Below are positions 1 through 9,165 of a stretch of 33,982 bases of DNA, in pieces. How positions within the stretch are numbered: position 1 is the first letter of the stretch; every line of letters starts with the position of its first letter. Where the stretch lies: contig JASLKQ010000031.1 of NCBI GenBank assembly GCA_030747505.1, positions 1-33,982 on the forward strand. Direction: 5' to 3'. The position numbers were made by a program, and so were the translations under genes. Under the pieces are notes generated by a model. That model worked only from the letters and a program-made list of their open reading frames with translations, ran no database searches and had not been told where the DNA came from. The DNA comes from Verrucomicrobiota bacterium (GTDB taxonomy: Bacteria; Verrucomicrobiota; Verrucomicrobiia; Limisphaerales; UBA1100).

Positions 1-515
1 GTGCCAAAGCCCTGGTGGATGACGTAATCTGTGACGGCCCTTTGCCAGAGCACTTTGCCTTCCATACTGAGGGCTGTGGTATGGATTTTATTGTCGTTGG
101 GAAAACTAACATAAAGATGCTCCCCATCGCATACTACTGAGGAGGAGGCATCAGACTTGTGTTTGTTGCCGCCCTTAACAAAGTTGCCTTTGTGCACGGT
201 GGTATTCCAAATCAGTTTACCGGTGCCTTTCTCAAGACACAGGACTGACTGCACCTGCTTTTCTGATTCAGCTGTGGCCAGATATATGCGGTTGCCCACA
301 ATGGTTGGGGTACTGTGCCCGCGCCCGGGCAAGGCAATCTTCCAGACTACATTCTTGGAATCATTCCACTTAAGAGGCAATCCCTTGAATGCTTTTGCGT
401 GGCCATCGCCATTTAACCCACGCCACATGGGCCAGTCAGTGGAGCTAAAAGGGGAAGGAGCAGCAGTCACTGATTGGGTCAATGCGATCAATAGCAACAG
501 GAGGATACACTTCAT
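1..515 (-). CDS. PQQ-like beta-propeller (quinoprotein-like) secreted protein, 3' end truncated by window edge
   Basis: Not in the ORF track because it runs off the edge. My translation of the reverse complement from ATG at 515: MKCILLLLLIALTQSVTAAPSPFSSTDWPMWRGLNGDGHAKAFKGLPLKWNDSKNVVWKIALPGRGHSTPTIVGNRIYLATAESEKQVQSVLCLEKGTGKLIWNT... It has a signal peptide, the WPMWRG motif and propeller repeats (LCLEKGTGKLIWN). Confidence 0.85.
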   Translation of the reverse strand, partial: MKCILLLLLIALTQSVTAAPSPFSSTDWPMWRGLNGDGHAKAFKGLPLKWNDSKNVVWKIALPGRGHSTPTIVGNRIYLATAESEKQVQSVLCLEKGTGKLIWNTTVHKGNFVKGGNKHKSDASSSVVCDGEHLYVSFPNDNKIHTTALSMEGKVLWQRAVTDYVIHQGFG

Positions 516-547
516 GGACAAAATCGTCGCGCGTTTCGTTTTTTCAG

Positions 548-565
548 GCAAGGGGGAAACTTGCC
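548..565. promoter_or_regulatory. Inverted repeat GGCAAG-N6-CTTGCC in the divergent intergenic region; possible operator/promoter element
   Basis: Sequence ggcaagggggaaacttgcc lies between a minus-strand gene starting at 515 and a plus-strand gene starting at 597. TTGCCC (561-566) and TATAGT (583-588) resemble -35/-10 boxes with 16-nt spacing. Confidence 0.3.
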
Positions 566-596
566 CCCGTCGGTGGTGACGCTATAGTGACGGCCA

Positions 597-1976
597 ATGA
601 AACCCACTTTTATAGCTTTATTGATGTCGTTTGCTGTTTCAGCCTTGGCGGCTGATTCAAAGCCCAATTTCATCGTCGTTTTCTGTGATGATCTTGGCTA
701 CGGCGATATTGGCCCTTTCGGATCCAAGACCCACGCGACTCCGGTGCTGGACAAGATGGCCAGGGAAGGCATGAAGCTCACCGACTTCTATTCCACCTGT
801 CCGGTCTGCACTCCCTCGCGCTCCAGCCTCATGACCGGTTGTTATCCGCGCCGCGTGAACATGCACGTGGATGAAAAGAACCTGTGCGTACTTTTCCCCG
901 CCGCCCGCAAGGGCCTCAATCCCAGTGAGATCACCGTGGCTGAGGTATTAAAGGAACAAGGCTACGCCACCATGTGCATCGGCAAATGGCATCTAGGCGA
1001 TCACCCTGATTTCATGCCCACCAGCCAGGGCTTCGATCACTACTTTGGCATCCCCTACAGCAACGACATGAACCGCAAAAATGTTCCACTGCCACTGGTG
1101 CGCGACCTCACCGCCATTAATGATGGCGTACAGCGTGATACCACCATCACCACGCAGTACACCGAAGAAGCCGTAAAATTCATCAAGGCCAACAACAAAA
1201 AGCCTTTCTTCCTCTACCTGCCGCACACCGCCGTGCATCTGCCGCTGGTGCCCGGCGAAAAATTCAAGGGTACCAGCAAGGACGGCCCCTACGGCGATTG
1301 GGTGCAGGAGATCGATTGGTCCATGGGTGAACTTTTCAAGACCCTAAAAGCCGAAGGCATCGATGAAAATACGTTTGTTCTCTTTACTTCGGACAACGGT
1401 TCCTTCCGCGAAAAACAGGGTAGCAATCTTCCCCTGCGTGGCCGCAAGGGCCGCACCGACGAAGGCGGCATGCGCGTGCCTTGCGTGGTGCGTTGGCCCG
1501 GTAAAATCCCCGCCGGTACCAGTAGCGGTGCACTCGCCAGTACACTGGATATCCTGCCCACGTTTGGCGCAATTGCCGGAGGCAAAACACCCACCGATCG
1601 GATCATTGATGGCAAAAATATTTGGCCAATCCTGAGTGGCAAATCAAAGGCTCATCCACGCGAGGCTTTTTACTATTACCAGATGGATCAACTGCAGGCG
1701 GTGCGTTCGGGTGACTGGAAACTTTTTGTCGCCATGGACAGTAAAAAACGCAACTGGGGCAAGCCCGAGGGAAAAACCGAACTCAAGCTATTCAACCTCG
1801 CAAAGGACATTCACGAGGACAACAACGTGGCAAAATCCAACCCCAAGGTGGTTAAACGACTCCTTGCTCATGCCGAGGCCGCCCGCAAGGATCTGGGTGA
1901 CGCAAATCGTCCCGGTAAAGGTCAACGCAAAGCCGGTTGGGTGGAGGAGCCCTCACCTCGGTTGCTTAAGAAATAA
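597..1976 (+). CDS. Sulfatase (arylsulfatase family), secreted
   Basis: Signal peptide MKPTFIALLMSFAVSALAA; N-terminal PNFIVVFCDDLGYGDIG; formylglycine motif CTPSRSSLMTG; GKWHLG; FTSDNG. Confidence 0.95.
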   Translation: MKPTFIALLMSFAVSALAADSKPNFIVVFCDDLGYGDIGPFGSKTHATPVLDKMAREGMKLTDFYSTCPVCTPSRSSLMTGCYPRRVNMHVDEKNLCVLFPAARKGLNPSEITVAEVLKEQGYATMCIGKWHLGDHPDFMPTSQGFDHYFGIPYSNDMNRKNVPLPLVRDLTAINDGVQRDTTITTQYTEEAVKFIKANNKKPFFLYLPHTAVHLPLVPGEKFKGTSKDGPYGDWVQEIDWSMGELFKTLKAEGIDENTFVLFTSDNGSFREKQGSNLPLRGRKGRTDEGGMRVPCVVRWPGKIPAGTSSGALASTLDILPTFGAIAGGKTPTDRIIDGKNIWPILSGKSKAHPREAFYYYQMDQLQAVRSGDWKLFVAMDSKKRNWGKPEGKTELKLFNLAKDIHEDNNVAKSNPKVVKRLLAHAEAARKDLGDANRPGKGQRKAGWVEEPSPRLLKK

Positions 1977-3814
1977 TGAAATACCTTTCAGCCGCTTTTC
2001 TTTTCGTAGTCTTTTACGTGCCTCATCTTTGGGGTGCAAAGAAGAACGCTCAACCGGTTGTGGAGAAACCTTTCCCGCCCCTGGAGGCGGCCAAGACGAT
2101 GCAGGTGCCCAAAGGGTTCAACGTGACCCTTTTTGCCGGTGAACCGGATATCAAGCAGCCGATTGGCTTCTGTATTGATGATCGCGGCCGATTGTGGGTG
2201 GCCGAAGCCAATAATTATCCGGACAAGAAGGCGGGCAAAAATGATCGTATAATCATTTTGGAAGACACTGATGGCGATGGAACGCACGACAAGCGCATCG
2301 TTTTCTACGACAAGCTTGAGTATGTGTGCGGTATTGAGGTGGGCTTTGGCGGCGTGTGGGTGATGTCGCTGCCCAATTTTTATTTCATCCCGGATAAAAA
2401 CTACGATGGGGTGCCTGATGGGAAGCCGATAATCCTCTTGGATGGTTTTGGGACTGAGGCCAATGCGCACAACATGGCTAATGGCTTTGCCTGGGGGCCT
2501 GATGGCTGGCTTTATAACACGCACGGCCGCACCAACTGGTCCCTGCCGGGTAAACCCGGTACGCCCAAGGAAAAGCGGCGGCGATTTGATGGCGGGGTTT
2601 GGCGCTACCATCCCACTCGGAATATATGGGAACCCTTTGCCGATGGCACCACCAATCCCTGGGGGATTGACTGGAATGATTACGGCCACGCCTTTGTGTG
2701 CAACTGCGTGAATCCGCATCTCTTTCACGTGATCCAGGGTGCATATTATGAGCCCGGTCGTAATCGGCCCACCGGCAAATATGCCTATGAGCGCATTGCC
2801 ACCATTGCCGATCATTTGCACTTTACCAATACCAATACCATTCGCGCTGGCATCGGCACGCCTGAGGAGGACAAAGCCGGTGGCGGTCACGCCCATTGCG
2901 GCACCATGATTTATCTGGGCGACAACTGGCCCAGTGAATATCGCAATCAGGTTTTCATGAACAATATTCACGGCCGGCGGGTAAACATGGATATGCTTAC
3001 ACGCAAGGGCAGTGGCTACACCGCCTCGCATGCGCCGGATGTGATGCGCGCGGCCGATCCCTGGTTTGTCGGGGTGAGTCTGGCTTATGGTCCAGATGGT
3101 GCGGTGTATGTCAGTGATTTTTCTGATACCGGCGAATGTCACCACCGGAACAACACCCGCAAACATACCGGTCGTATTTACAAGGTCACCTATGGCAAGC
3201 CCAAGCCGTGGCAAAGTGATATCAACAAGCTGTCCAACCCGGAACTGCTCAAGTTGCAATCCCACAAGAACGACTGGTTTGTGCGCCATGCCCGGCGGGT
3301 GTTACAGGAGCGGCAGGCAGATACTTCCGGGCTGACAAAAACTTTAGAGTCGGGCAACTCCGTGCCACTGCGCCTACGGTCTTTATGGGCCTTGCGCGTG
3401 ACCGGTTACTTGAAAGAGGAAACGCTGGCTGGTTTACTGAAGGATTCCAGCGAGCACCTTCGGGCTTGGGCCATTCAATTACTTGCTGAGGACAAAAACC
3501 CGGAACCAGCGGTTCTCGAGGAATTTGCCCGCATGGCCAGGCAAGACAAGTCACCACTGGTGCGCCTGTATCTGGCCAGTGCCATGCAGCGAATTTCCTT
3601 CAAGCAACGCGTGCCGGTGCTCAAGGCACTCTTGGCTCACGCGGAGGATGTGGATGACCCCAATTTGCCGCTTATGTATTGGTACGCGACTGAGCCTGTG
3701 GTGGCTACTGACAAGGTGGCTGCGGTGCAGCTTTTGACCGTCTGCAAGATTCCCAAGGTCCGACAATTCATCACCCGTCGCATGGCGACTGGACGCGAAA
3801 GGTCAGGCGAGTAA
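1976..3814 (+). CDS. PVC-type membrane-bound dehydrogenase domain protein (N-terminal portion; propeller plus HEAT start), no CxxCH
   Basis: Signal peptide; VPKGFNVTLFAGEPDIKQPIGFCIDDRGRLWVAEANNYP; GWLYNTHGRTNW. Start overlaps the sulfatase stop by 1 bp (TAATG). Confidence 0.85.
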   Translation: MKYLSAAFLFVVFYVPHLWGAKKNAQPVVEKPFPPLEAAKTMQVPKGFNVTLFAGEPDIKQPIGFCIDDRGRLWVAEANNYPDKKAGKNDRIIILEDTDGDGTHDKRIVFYDKLEYVCGIEVGFGGVWVMSLPNFYFIPDKNYDGVPDGKPIILLDGFGTEANAHNMANGFAWGPDGWLYNTHGRTNWSLPGKPGTPKEKRRRFDGGVWRYHPTRNIWEPFADGTTNPWGIDWNDYGHAFVCNCVNPHLFHVIQGAYYEPGRNRPTGKYAYERIATIADHLHFTNTNTIRAGIGTPEEDKAGGGHAHCGTMIYLGDNWPSEYRNQVFMNNIHGRRVNMDMLTRKGSGYTASHAPDVMRAADPWFVGVSLAYGPDGAVYVSDFSDTGECHHRNNTRKHTGRIYKVTYGKPKPWQSDINKLSNPELLKLQSHKNDWFVRHARRVLQERQADTSGLTKTLESGNSVPLRLRSLWALRVTGYLKEETLAGLLKDSSEHLRAWAIQLLAEDKNPEPAVLEEFARMARQDKSPLVRLYLASAMQRISFKQRVPVLKALLAHAEDVDDPNLPLMYWYATEPVVATDKVAAVQLLTVCKIPKVRQFITRRMATGRERSGE

Positions 3815-3826
3815 CAATTGGTCCGG

Positions 3827-5020
3827 ATGAAGAGAATCCTGTTTCTATTAATTGCCCTGTTGCTGCTTGGGCCGTCTGCGCGTGCTCAGGATGCCGAGGC
3901 ATTGGTGGCACTGGTGGGGGTCTTGAAGGAATCGGATGACCCGTCATTTCAGGTTGATATCCTGAAAGGTATCGCAGCGGCACTCAAGGGGCAGCGCAAT
4001 ATCAGGATGCCCAAGGGCTGGAATGAAATCTCACCCAGGCTGGCCAAGAGCCCGAATGCGGAGGTGCGTCAATTGGCCCAATCGCTTTCGCTCACTTTCG
4101 GCAGCAGGGCGGCATTGGATGCCCTGCGCAAGGTGTTGGTTAATCGCAAGGCGAACCTGCCTGAGCGGCAGAAGGCCTTGGCGGCCCTGGTGGATGCGCG
4201 GGATACGAAGTTGCCCGAGGTATTGCAGGAATTGCTGAAGGGGGAAGCGTTGCAGCGTGAGGCATTGCGCGCCTTGGGAGCATTCGAGGATGCAAAAACA
4301 CCAAAAGCAGTTCTGGAAATATATAATCATCTGGATACCGCCGGCCAACGTGATGCCTTAACCACGTTGGCCTCGCGCGTGAGTTATGCAGAGACCCTGA
4401 TGATGGCGATCGATAAGGGCGAAGTGAAAGCCAATGAACTGCCCGCAGACATTGTGCGGCAATTGCGGGCGCACGGGAAAAAGGACATCAACGCAAAACT
4501 GGACAAGGTATGGGGCGTGAGCCGCTCCACGCCCGAGGCCAAGCTTAAGGAGATTGCGAAATACAAGAAGCTGCTCCAAGCCAAGCCTAATAAACCGGTA
4601 AACCTGTCACGAGGCCGCGCGCTCTATCAACGCACCTGCGCCCAGTGCCATAAGCTCTATGGCGAAGGCGGGGAGATTGGCCCTGATATTACCGGTTCCA
4701 ATCGCAATAACCTCGATTATCTGCTTACCAATATGCTCGATCCCAATGCGGAAATTCCCAATGACTACCGCACCACCATCCTGCGCACCAAGGACAACCG
4801 CATACTGGTGGGCGTGGTCCGGCACAGTGAGGGTCAATCGGTCACCATGTCCACGCCTGCCGAGGTGGTCACGGTGGCCAAGAGCGATGTAGCATCAATT
4901 GAGCAGCAGAATTTTTCCATGATGCCTGAAGGGTTGGTTTTGGCCTTTAAGCAGGATGAACTGCGCGACCTGATTGATTATCTGCGTGGCACCAGCCAGG
5001 TACCGCTGCCAAAGCAATAG
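3827..5020 (+). CDS. Secreted HEAT-repeat/c-type cytochrome protein (C-terminal portion of the PVC-type heme-binding family)
   Basis: ORF 3818..5020; the ATG at 3827 gives the signal peptide MKRILFLLIALLLLGPSARAQ. HEAT-like repeats are followed by GRALYQRTCAQCHKLYGEGGEIGPDITGSNRNNLDYLLTNMLDPNAEIPNDYR (CxxCH heme site). Confidence 0.85.
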   Translation: MKRILFLLIALLLLGPSARAQDAEALVALVGVLKESDDPSFQVDILKGIAAALKGQRNIRMPKGWNEISPRLAKSPNAEVRQLAQSLSLTFGSRAALDALRKVLVNRKANLPERQKALAALVDARDTKLPEVLQELLKGEALQREALRALGAFEDAKTPKAVLEIYNHLDTAGQRDALTTLASRVSYAETLMMAIDKGEVKANELPADIVRQLRAHGKKDINAKLDKVWGVSRSTPEAKLKEIAKYKKLLQAKPNKPVNLSRGRALYQRTCAQCHKLYGEGGEIGPDITGSNRNNLDYLLTNMLDPNAEIPNDYRTTILRTKDNRILVGVVRHSEGQSVTMSTPAEVVTVAKSDVASIEQQNFSMMPEGLVLAFKQDELRDLIDYLRGTSQVPLPKQ

Positions 5021-5023
5021 TTT

Positions 5024-5854
5024 ATGTTAAGATTAACCAGTATATATTTGTTAGCTGCCATAACGCATGCTGATGCCGTGGAGATCATTGCTCATCGCGG
5101 GGCATCCTATGATGCGCCCGAGAATACGTTGGCGGCAGTTAACTTGGGTTGGAAGCGCAATGCTGATGCGGTGGAGGTGGATGTTTTTTTGTCCAAGGAT
5201 AACCGGATTGTCGCCATTCATGACAAAAATACCAAGCGCACCACCGGGCACGATGGGTTGGTAAGGGAAATGACTTGGCCAGAGCTGCGTAAGCTGGAGG
5301 CTGGAAGCTGGAAAAATAAAAAATATATGGGGGAACCGATACCTCTTCTCTCGGATATTTTGGCTACGATACCTGAAGGGAAATATCTTGTAATAGAAAT
5401 CAAGTGCGGTCCTGAGATCATTCAGCCGTTGGCGGTTCTCTTAGAAAGAGCGAAAGTGGCGCCTTCAAAAACGGCTATCATCAGTTTTTCCTTTGATGTG
5501 GTTGTCGCGGCAAAAAAGCAGTTTCCCAAGCGGGCGGTATATTATTTGTCCAGCATTAAGCAGAACAAAAACGGTGGCCGCTGGGAGCCTTCAGTGGAGC
5601 TGCTGATCAAGAAGGCTCGAACAGCAGGTTTAAACGGGTTGAGTTTGGGGAACATGGGTTCTCAAGGGGCTGTGGGCAATAAGTCTCTGGTCGATTATCT
5701 GCGGCACATGAGGAAGGAAACGACTGCGAGCGACCTTGGTTTTTATGTGTGGACGGTGGATAACCCAAAAATGGGGAAGCTTTTGGCAGATCTTGGGTTG
5801 GATGGGATCACCACCAATCGTCCGGCATTCCTGAAATCGCAATTGAACAAATAA
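5024..5854 (+). CDS. Glycerophosphodiester phosphodiesterase family protein, secreted
   Basis: EIIAHRGASYDAPENTLAAVNLGWKRNADAVEVDVFLSKDNRIVAIHD and LGLDGITTNRP are GDPD family motifs. Confidence 0.93.
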   Translation: MLRLTSIYLLAAITHADAVEIIAHRGASYDAPENTLAAVNLGWKRNADAVEVDVFLSKDNRIVAIHDKNTKRTTGHDGLVREMTWPELRKLEAGSWKNKKYMGEPIPLLSDILATIPEGKYLVIEIKCGPEIIQPLAVLLERAKVAPSKTAIISFSFDVVVAAKKQFPKRAVYYLSSIKQNKNGGRWEPSVELLIKKARTAGLNGLSLGNMGSQGAVGNKSLVDYLRHMRKETTASDLGFYVWTVDNPKMGKLLADLGLDGITTNRPAFLKSQLNK

Positions 5855-5868
5855 TCCAGTTCTCTGGG

Positions 5869-6714
5869 TTATCGAGGTCCCTTGATTTTTTTATCGAGCA
5901 CCTTTTTGGGGCCGGTCACCCACGTTTTCTGACTAAAGTCATAAGGTATGGCAACGAGCCGGTTCTGGGTGACTTGAAAGACAGTGAACTCGGTAAATTT
6001 TGACTTGGGCGAAGGCAGCTGAACAAAGGTGAGTCCGCGGTACTGATTTACACTCGAGTAATGGTAATGCCCTCCCAGCACCATGATCACGTTGGATTTT
6101 CCAATGGTGTCGACCAGTTCATCTCGGTTGGTCATGGCGTCATGGCAAAGGTGGGTGAAGATCACCACCGGTTTTTCCCGGGGCAACTTGGCCAATTGTT
6201 CTCTGAGGTAGTCCAAGGCCTCTTTGGTTAGCGGTTGGGCGGGCTTTCCCTTGGGGTCAAACTTGGACCAAAGGCCGATAAAGACCACCCCACTCTTTTC
6301 AAAGGTGTAACTTAAGCTGCCATGCTTTTTCTTTAGCCAATTGATCATGGTCGGCGAAAAGGCGCGCCCACCGTCATCGTGATTGCCCAGAATATCATAG
6401 GCCGGAAATTTCAGACGGGTATTAAGGAGGGCGTCATAACCTTTCATAGCGGCATTCGTGGGCCATTCGGTGATATCGCCCGCGCCAATCACAAATGCGG
6501 GCTTGGGCACTTGACCACCCACCGACTTGGGCCATGCGGTGCCGGCCATGGTGTTCATGGCATCCACAAAGGGGTGGAGTGAAGAAGTATCGCCACTGGT
6601 CTTGGTATGCTGATCGGACCAGCCGTAGAAGGTAAGTGTTGTTGCCTCCTCAGCTACGACCCCTGTTAATAAAAGGCATAAAACGAGGGCTGGCTTCAGG
6701 AGAACGTTTTTCAT
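5869..6714 (-). CDS. Metallophosphoesterase (calcineurin-like), secreted
   Basis: Signal peptide; GAGDITEW, LGNHDDGG, FTHLCHDA and LGGHYHYSS metal-binding motifs. Confidence 0.9.
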   Translation of the reverse strand: MKNVLLKPALVLCLLLTGVVAEEATTLTFYGWSDQHTKTSGDTSSLHPFVDAMNTMAGTAWPKSVGGQVPKPAFVIGAGDITEWPTNAAMKGYDALLNTRLKFPAYDILGNHDDGGRAFSPTMINWLKKKHGSLSYTFEKSGVVFIGLWSKFDPKGKPAQPLTKEALDYLREQLAKLPREKPVVIFTHLCHDAMTNRDELVDTIGKSNVIMVLGGHYHYSSVNQYRGLTFVQLPSPKSKFTEFTVFQVTQNRLVAIPYDFSQKTWVTGPKKVLDKKIKGPR

Positions 6715-6723
6715 GGAAAATAA

Positions 6724-7662
6724 TTAATCCATTTTGGCCTTCAGGAAATCCTCCAGTTTTACGGTATCTGCGGCAAAGCGTCGGATGCCTTCAGAAAGCT
6801 TCTCGGTGGCACAGGCGTCCTGGTTGAGTTCCCAGCGAAAGGCAGCTTCATCCAAGCTGACCTTCTCGCAGCCAGATTGCTTGGCGGTTTCTTCTGAGAG
6901 CTTACAGGGTAGGTCACCTGGGGCTGACTGCAATTCGTCCAGCAGGTTCGGGCTGATAGTCAGGAGGTCGCAGCCGGCCAATTCAGTGATTTCGCCGGTG
7001 TTACGAAAACTGGCTCCCATCACCTCGGTCGCGTAGTCAAATTTCTTGTAGTAGTTGTAAATGAGCGTGACGGACTGCACTCCCGGGTCCTCGGCTGGAG
7101 CAAATTCGTTTCCGGTCTTGGCCTTGTGCCAGTCCATGATTCGCCCAACGAAAGGCGAGATGAGCTGTACACCGGCCTCGGCACAGGCAACGGCCTGGGC
7201 GAAGGAGAAAAGCAGGGTGAGATTGCAGTGAATTCCTTCCTTCTCCAGCTCTTCAGCTGCCCGAATGCCCTCCCAAGTGGCGGCGATCTTGATAAGAATA
7301 CGACTCCGATCAACGCCGTTCTTCTCATAGCGCGCAATCAACGAACGCGCCTTGTCCAGCGTGGCCTGTGTATCGAAGCTCAGACGCGCATCCACCTCGG
7401 TGCTCACCCGACCGGGCACGATTTTCAGGATTTCCAGCCCAAAAAATACCGCCAGCTTGTCGAGGGACTCGGTCATCTCGTTTCCGTCCTCAGCCAGAAC
7501 CTTCTCGACCAGTTCGGCATACTCATCCATTTGCGCGGCCTTGAGGATGAGGCTGGGGTTGGTGGTGGCATCCTGCGGGGTATATTCGCGGATGGATTCG
7601 AAATCGCCGGTGTCGGCAACAATGGTGGTGTATTGTCGGAGGGAATCCAAGTGACTGCTCAT
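6724..7662 (-). CDS. tal: Transaldolase
   Basis: [88 protein letters not shown]. Start moved from 7734 to the internal ATG at 7662. Confidence 0.95.
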   Translation of the reverse strand: MSSHLDSLRQYTTIVADTGDFESIREYTPQDATTNPSLILKAAQMDEYAELVEKVLAEDGNEMTESLDKLAVFFGLEILKIVPGRVSTEVDARLSFDTQATLDKARSLIARYEKNGVDRSRILIKIAATWEGIRAAEELEKEGIHCNLTLLFSFAQAVACAEAGVQLISPFVGRIMDWHKAKTGNEFAPAEDPGVQSVTLIYNYYKKFDYATEVMGASFRNTGEITELAGCDLLTISPNLLDELQSAPGDLPCKLSEETAKQSGCEKVSLDEAAFRWELNQDACATEKLSEGIRRFAADTVKLEDFLKAKMD

Positions 7663-7743
7663 GGGGGGTATTAAATCATCCGCTGACCATTGCTTCAAAA
7701 CAAATGATGGGAGCGGGCTAAAAGTCCAGGACAAACAAACTCC

Positions 7744-9156
7744 CTATTTTTTCTCAGGTCGTTTACCCCAGAGGCGAATGGCGTCGAAGTCGCCGGTATC
7801 GTCAAAGCTGCCAATGCCCACGCGGCCATGGGTAAAGGTCTTATCAACCGTGGTCATGACCGGTTTTTGCATGTCATCAAAGAAAACCTCGATCTTGCCT
7901 GAAGCCGCTTCACGTCGTATCCGGGCACGATGCCAACCACGACTCCAGTCAGTTCCTTCGGTACGGGTCTTGGCAATACTTACCCGTGGTGCATTATTGA
8001 CCAGAAAGATTGAATTGGCGTGGGCATCGGCCTTGCGACCGAGGTGCACATAATAATAATGCTCAGGGCCCTGATGACCAAAGAAGAGGCAAAGGTCCTG
8101 GTGTCCATAGACCTTGATGGTCGAACGCAGATCCACGTCCAAAACAAAATCACCCACTTCGCTTCCCTTGAGCAGGGAAATGTTGAAAGGAGAACGTACC
8201 TTGGTCTTGTAATTACTTTTCGCGTGCAATGAATAAAAGCTGCGCCCGTTTTTCTTCACGATTTTCCATGCCTTGGTGTCGGTGGATTCCCATTTGCCGG
8301 TGCCTTTATCAAAATCCTCATAAGCCAGGAGCTCCATGTCTGAACTCCTCAGATAATCCACAAAGAAATTACGCAAAAGTGCCTGTCCTTTTTTTCGGTC
8401 TCCTCCCATGCCGTGGCCCGTGTTTTCCATGGGAAATAGTTGGCCAGGGATTTGTACTTTGATCATTTCTTCATGAAGCAGTTCTGACCCCTCAATGGGA
8501 ACCAAGCGATCCCTGGTTCCATGCAGGGTCAGGACGGGCGGGTCTGTCCGGTCTATGTGAAACATTGGAGAAGCCTCGGCCAGTATTTCCTTTTTGCCTT
8601 CCAGCCGTCCTCCCATCAGAGCCATCAGCATAAATCTGCCCGCGCCCTGAATTCGATCGGTTTGGCGGAATTCCGTTGGCCCAAAGTAATTGACGACTCC
8701 ACGCAGCCGAAGGGCTTCCCCTTTTTCAGTGGGCGTAAGACCAAGCATCAGTGCCAGATGGCCTCCGGCTGATTCGCCCCAAGCCGCGATTCGTTCCGGG
8801 TCAATACCGTACCGCTCAGCATTCTTAATCAGGAACTTGTGGGCTGCTTGCACATCCTTCATTTGCCCCGGCCAGGTGGTTTTTGGAGCAAACCGATATT
8901 CCACTGAGGCGGTTACATATCCCTGCTCGGCTAACTTGCGCATCCGGCTGTGGTACATGGACCGGTGTCCCCCCATCCAGCCACCCCCATGAATGCAGAT
9001 AACCAAAGGCTGCATCTTTGCATCCTTGGTATACATGATATCCATCTTGAGTTTTCGTTCCCCAATCTGTGTGTAGACCACGTCCTTATCGAACTCAACT
9101 GCCTTCAGGGTAAATACTACGCAGAGGAAGAAGGCAATGAATAATAGATTTCTCAC
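7744..9156 (-). CDS. Alpha/beta hydrolase (acetyl-esterase/lipase-like) with a C-terminal LamG/DUF1080-like jelly-roll domain
   Basis: CIHGGGWMGGH (oxyanion hole), AAWGESAGGHLAL (nucleophile elbow), MENTGHGMG; C-terminal FDKGTGKWESTD...YYYVHLGRKADAHAN...FDAIRLWGKR. Confidence 0.85.
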   Translation of the reverse strand: MRNLLFIAFFLCVVFTLKAVEFDKDVVYTQIGERKLKMDIMYTKDAKMQPLVICIHGGGWMGGHRSMYHSRMRKLAEQGYVTASVEYRFAPKTTWPGQMKDVQAAHKFLIKNAERYGIDPERIAAWGESAGGHLALMLGLTPTEKGEALRLRGVVNYFGPTEFRQTDRIQGAGRFMLMALMGGRLEGKKEILAEASPMFHIDRTDPPVLTLHGTRDRLVPIEGSELLHEEMIKVQIPGQLFPMENTGHGMGGDRKKGQALLRNFFVDYLRSSDMELLAYEDFDKGTGKWESTDTKAWKIVKKNGRSFYSLHAKSNYKTKVRSPFNISLLKGSEVGDFVLDVDLRSTIKVYGHQDLCLFFGHQGPEHYYYVHLGRKADAHANSIFLVNNAPRVSIAKTRTEGTDWSRGWHRARIRREAASGKIEVFFDDMQKPVMTTVDKTFTHGRVGIGSFDDTGDFDAIRLWGKRPEKK

Positions 9157-9165
9157 GGGTAATGA

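Noticed and set aside
157-579. 140-aa plus-strand ORF at the left edge
   Set aside because: The opposite strand encodes a clear PQQ-like protein with signal peptide from 515; the plus ORF has no motif.
1988-3289. 433-aa minus-strand ORF opposite the PVC dehydrogenase
   Set aside because: Antisense to a well-supported CDS, low-complexity His/Ile/Gly-rich translation with no recognisable motif; typical shadow ORF.
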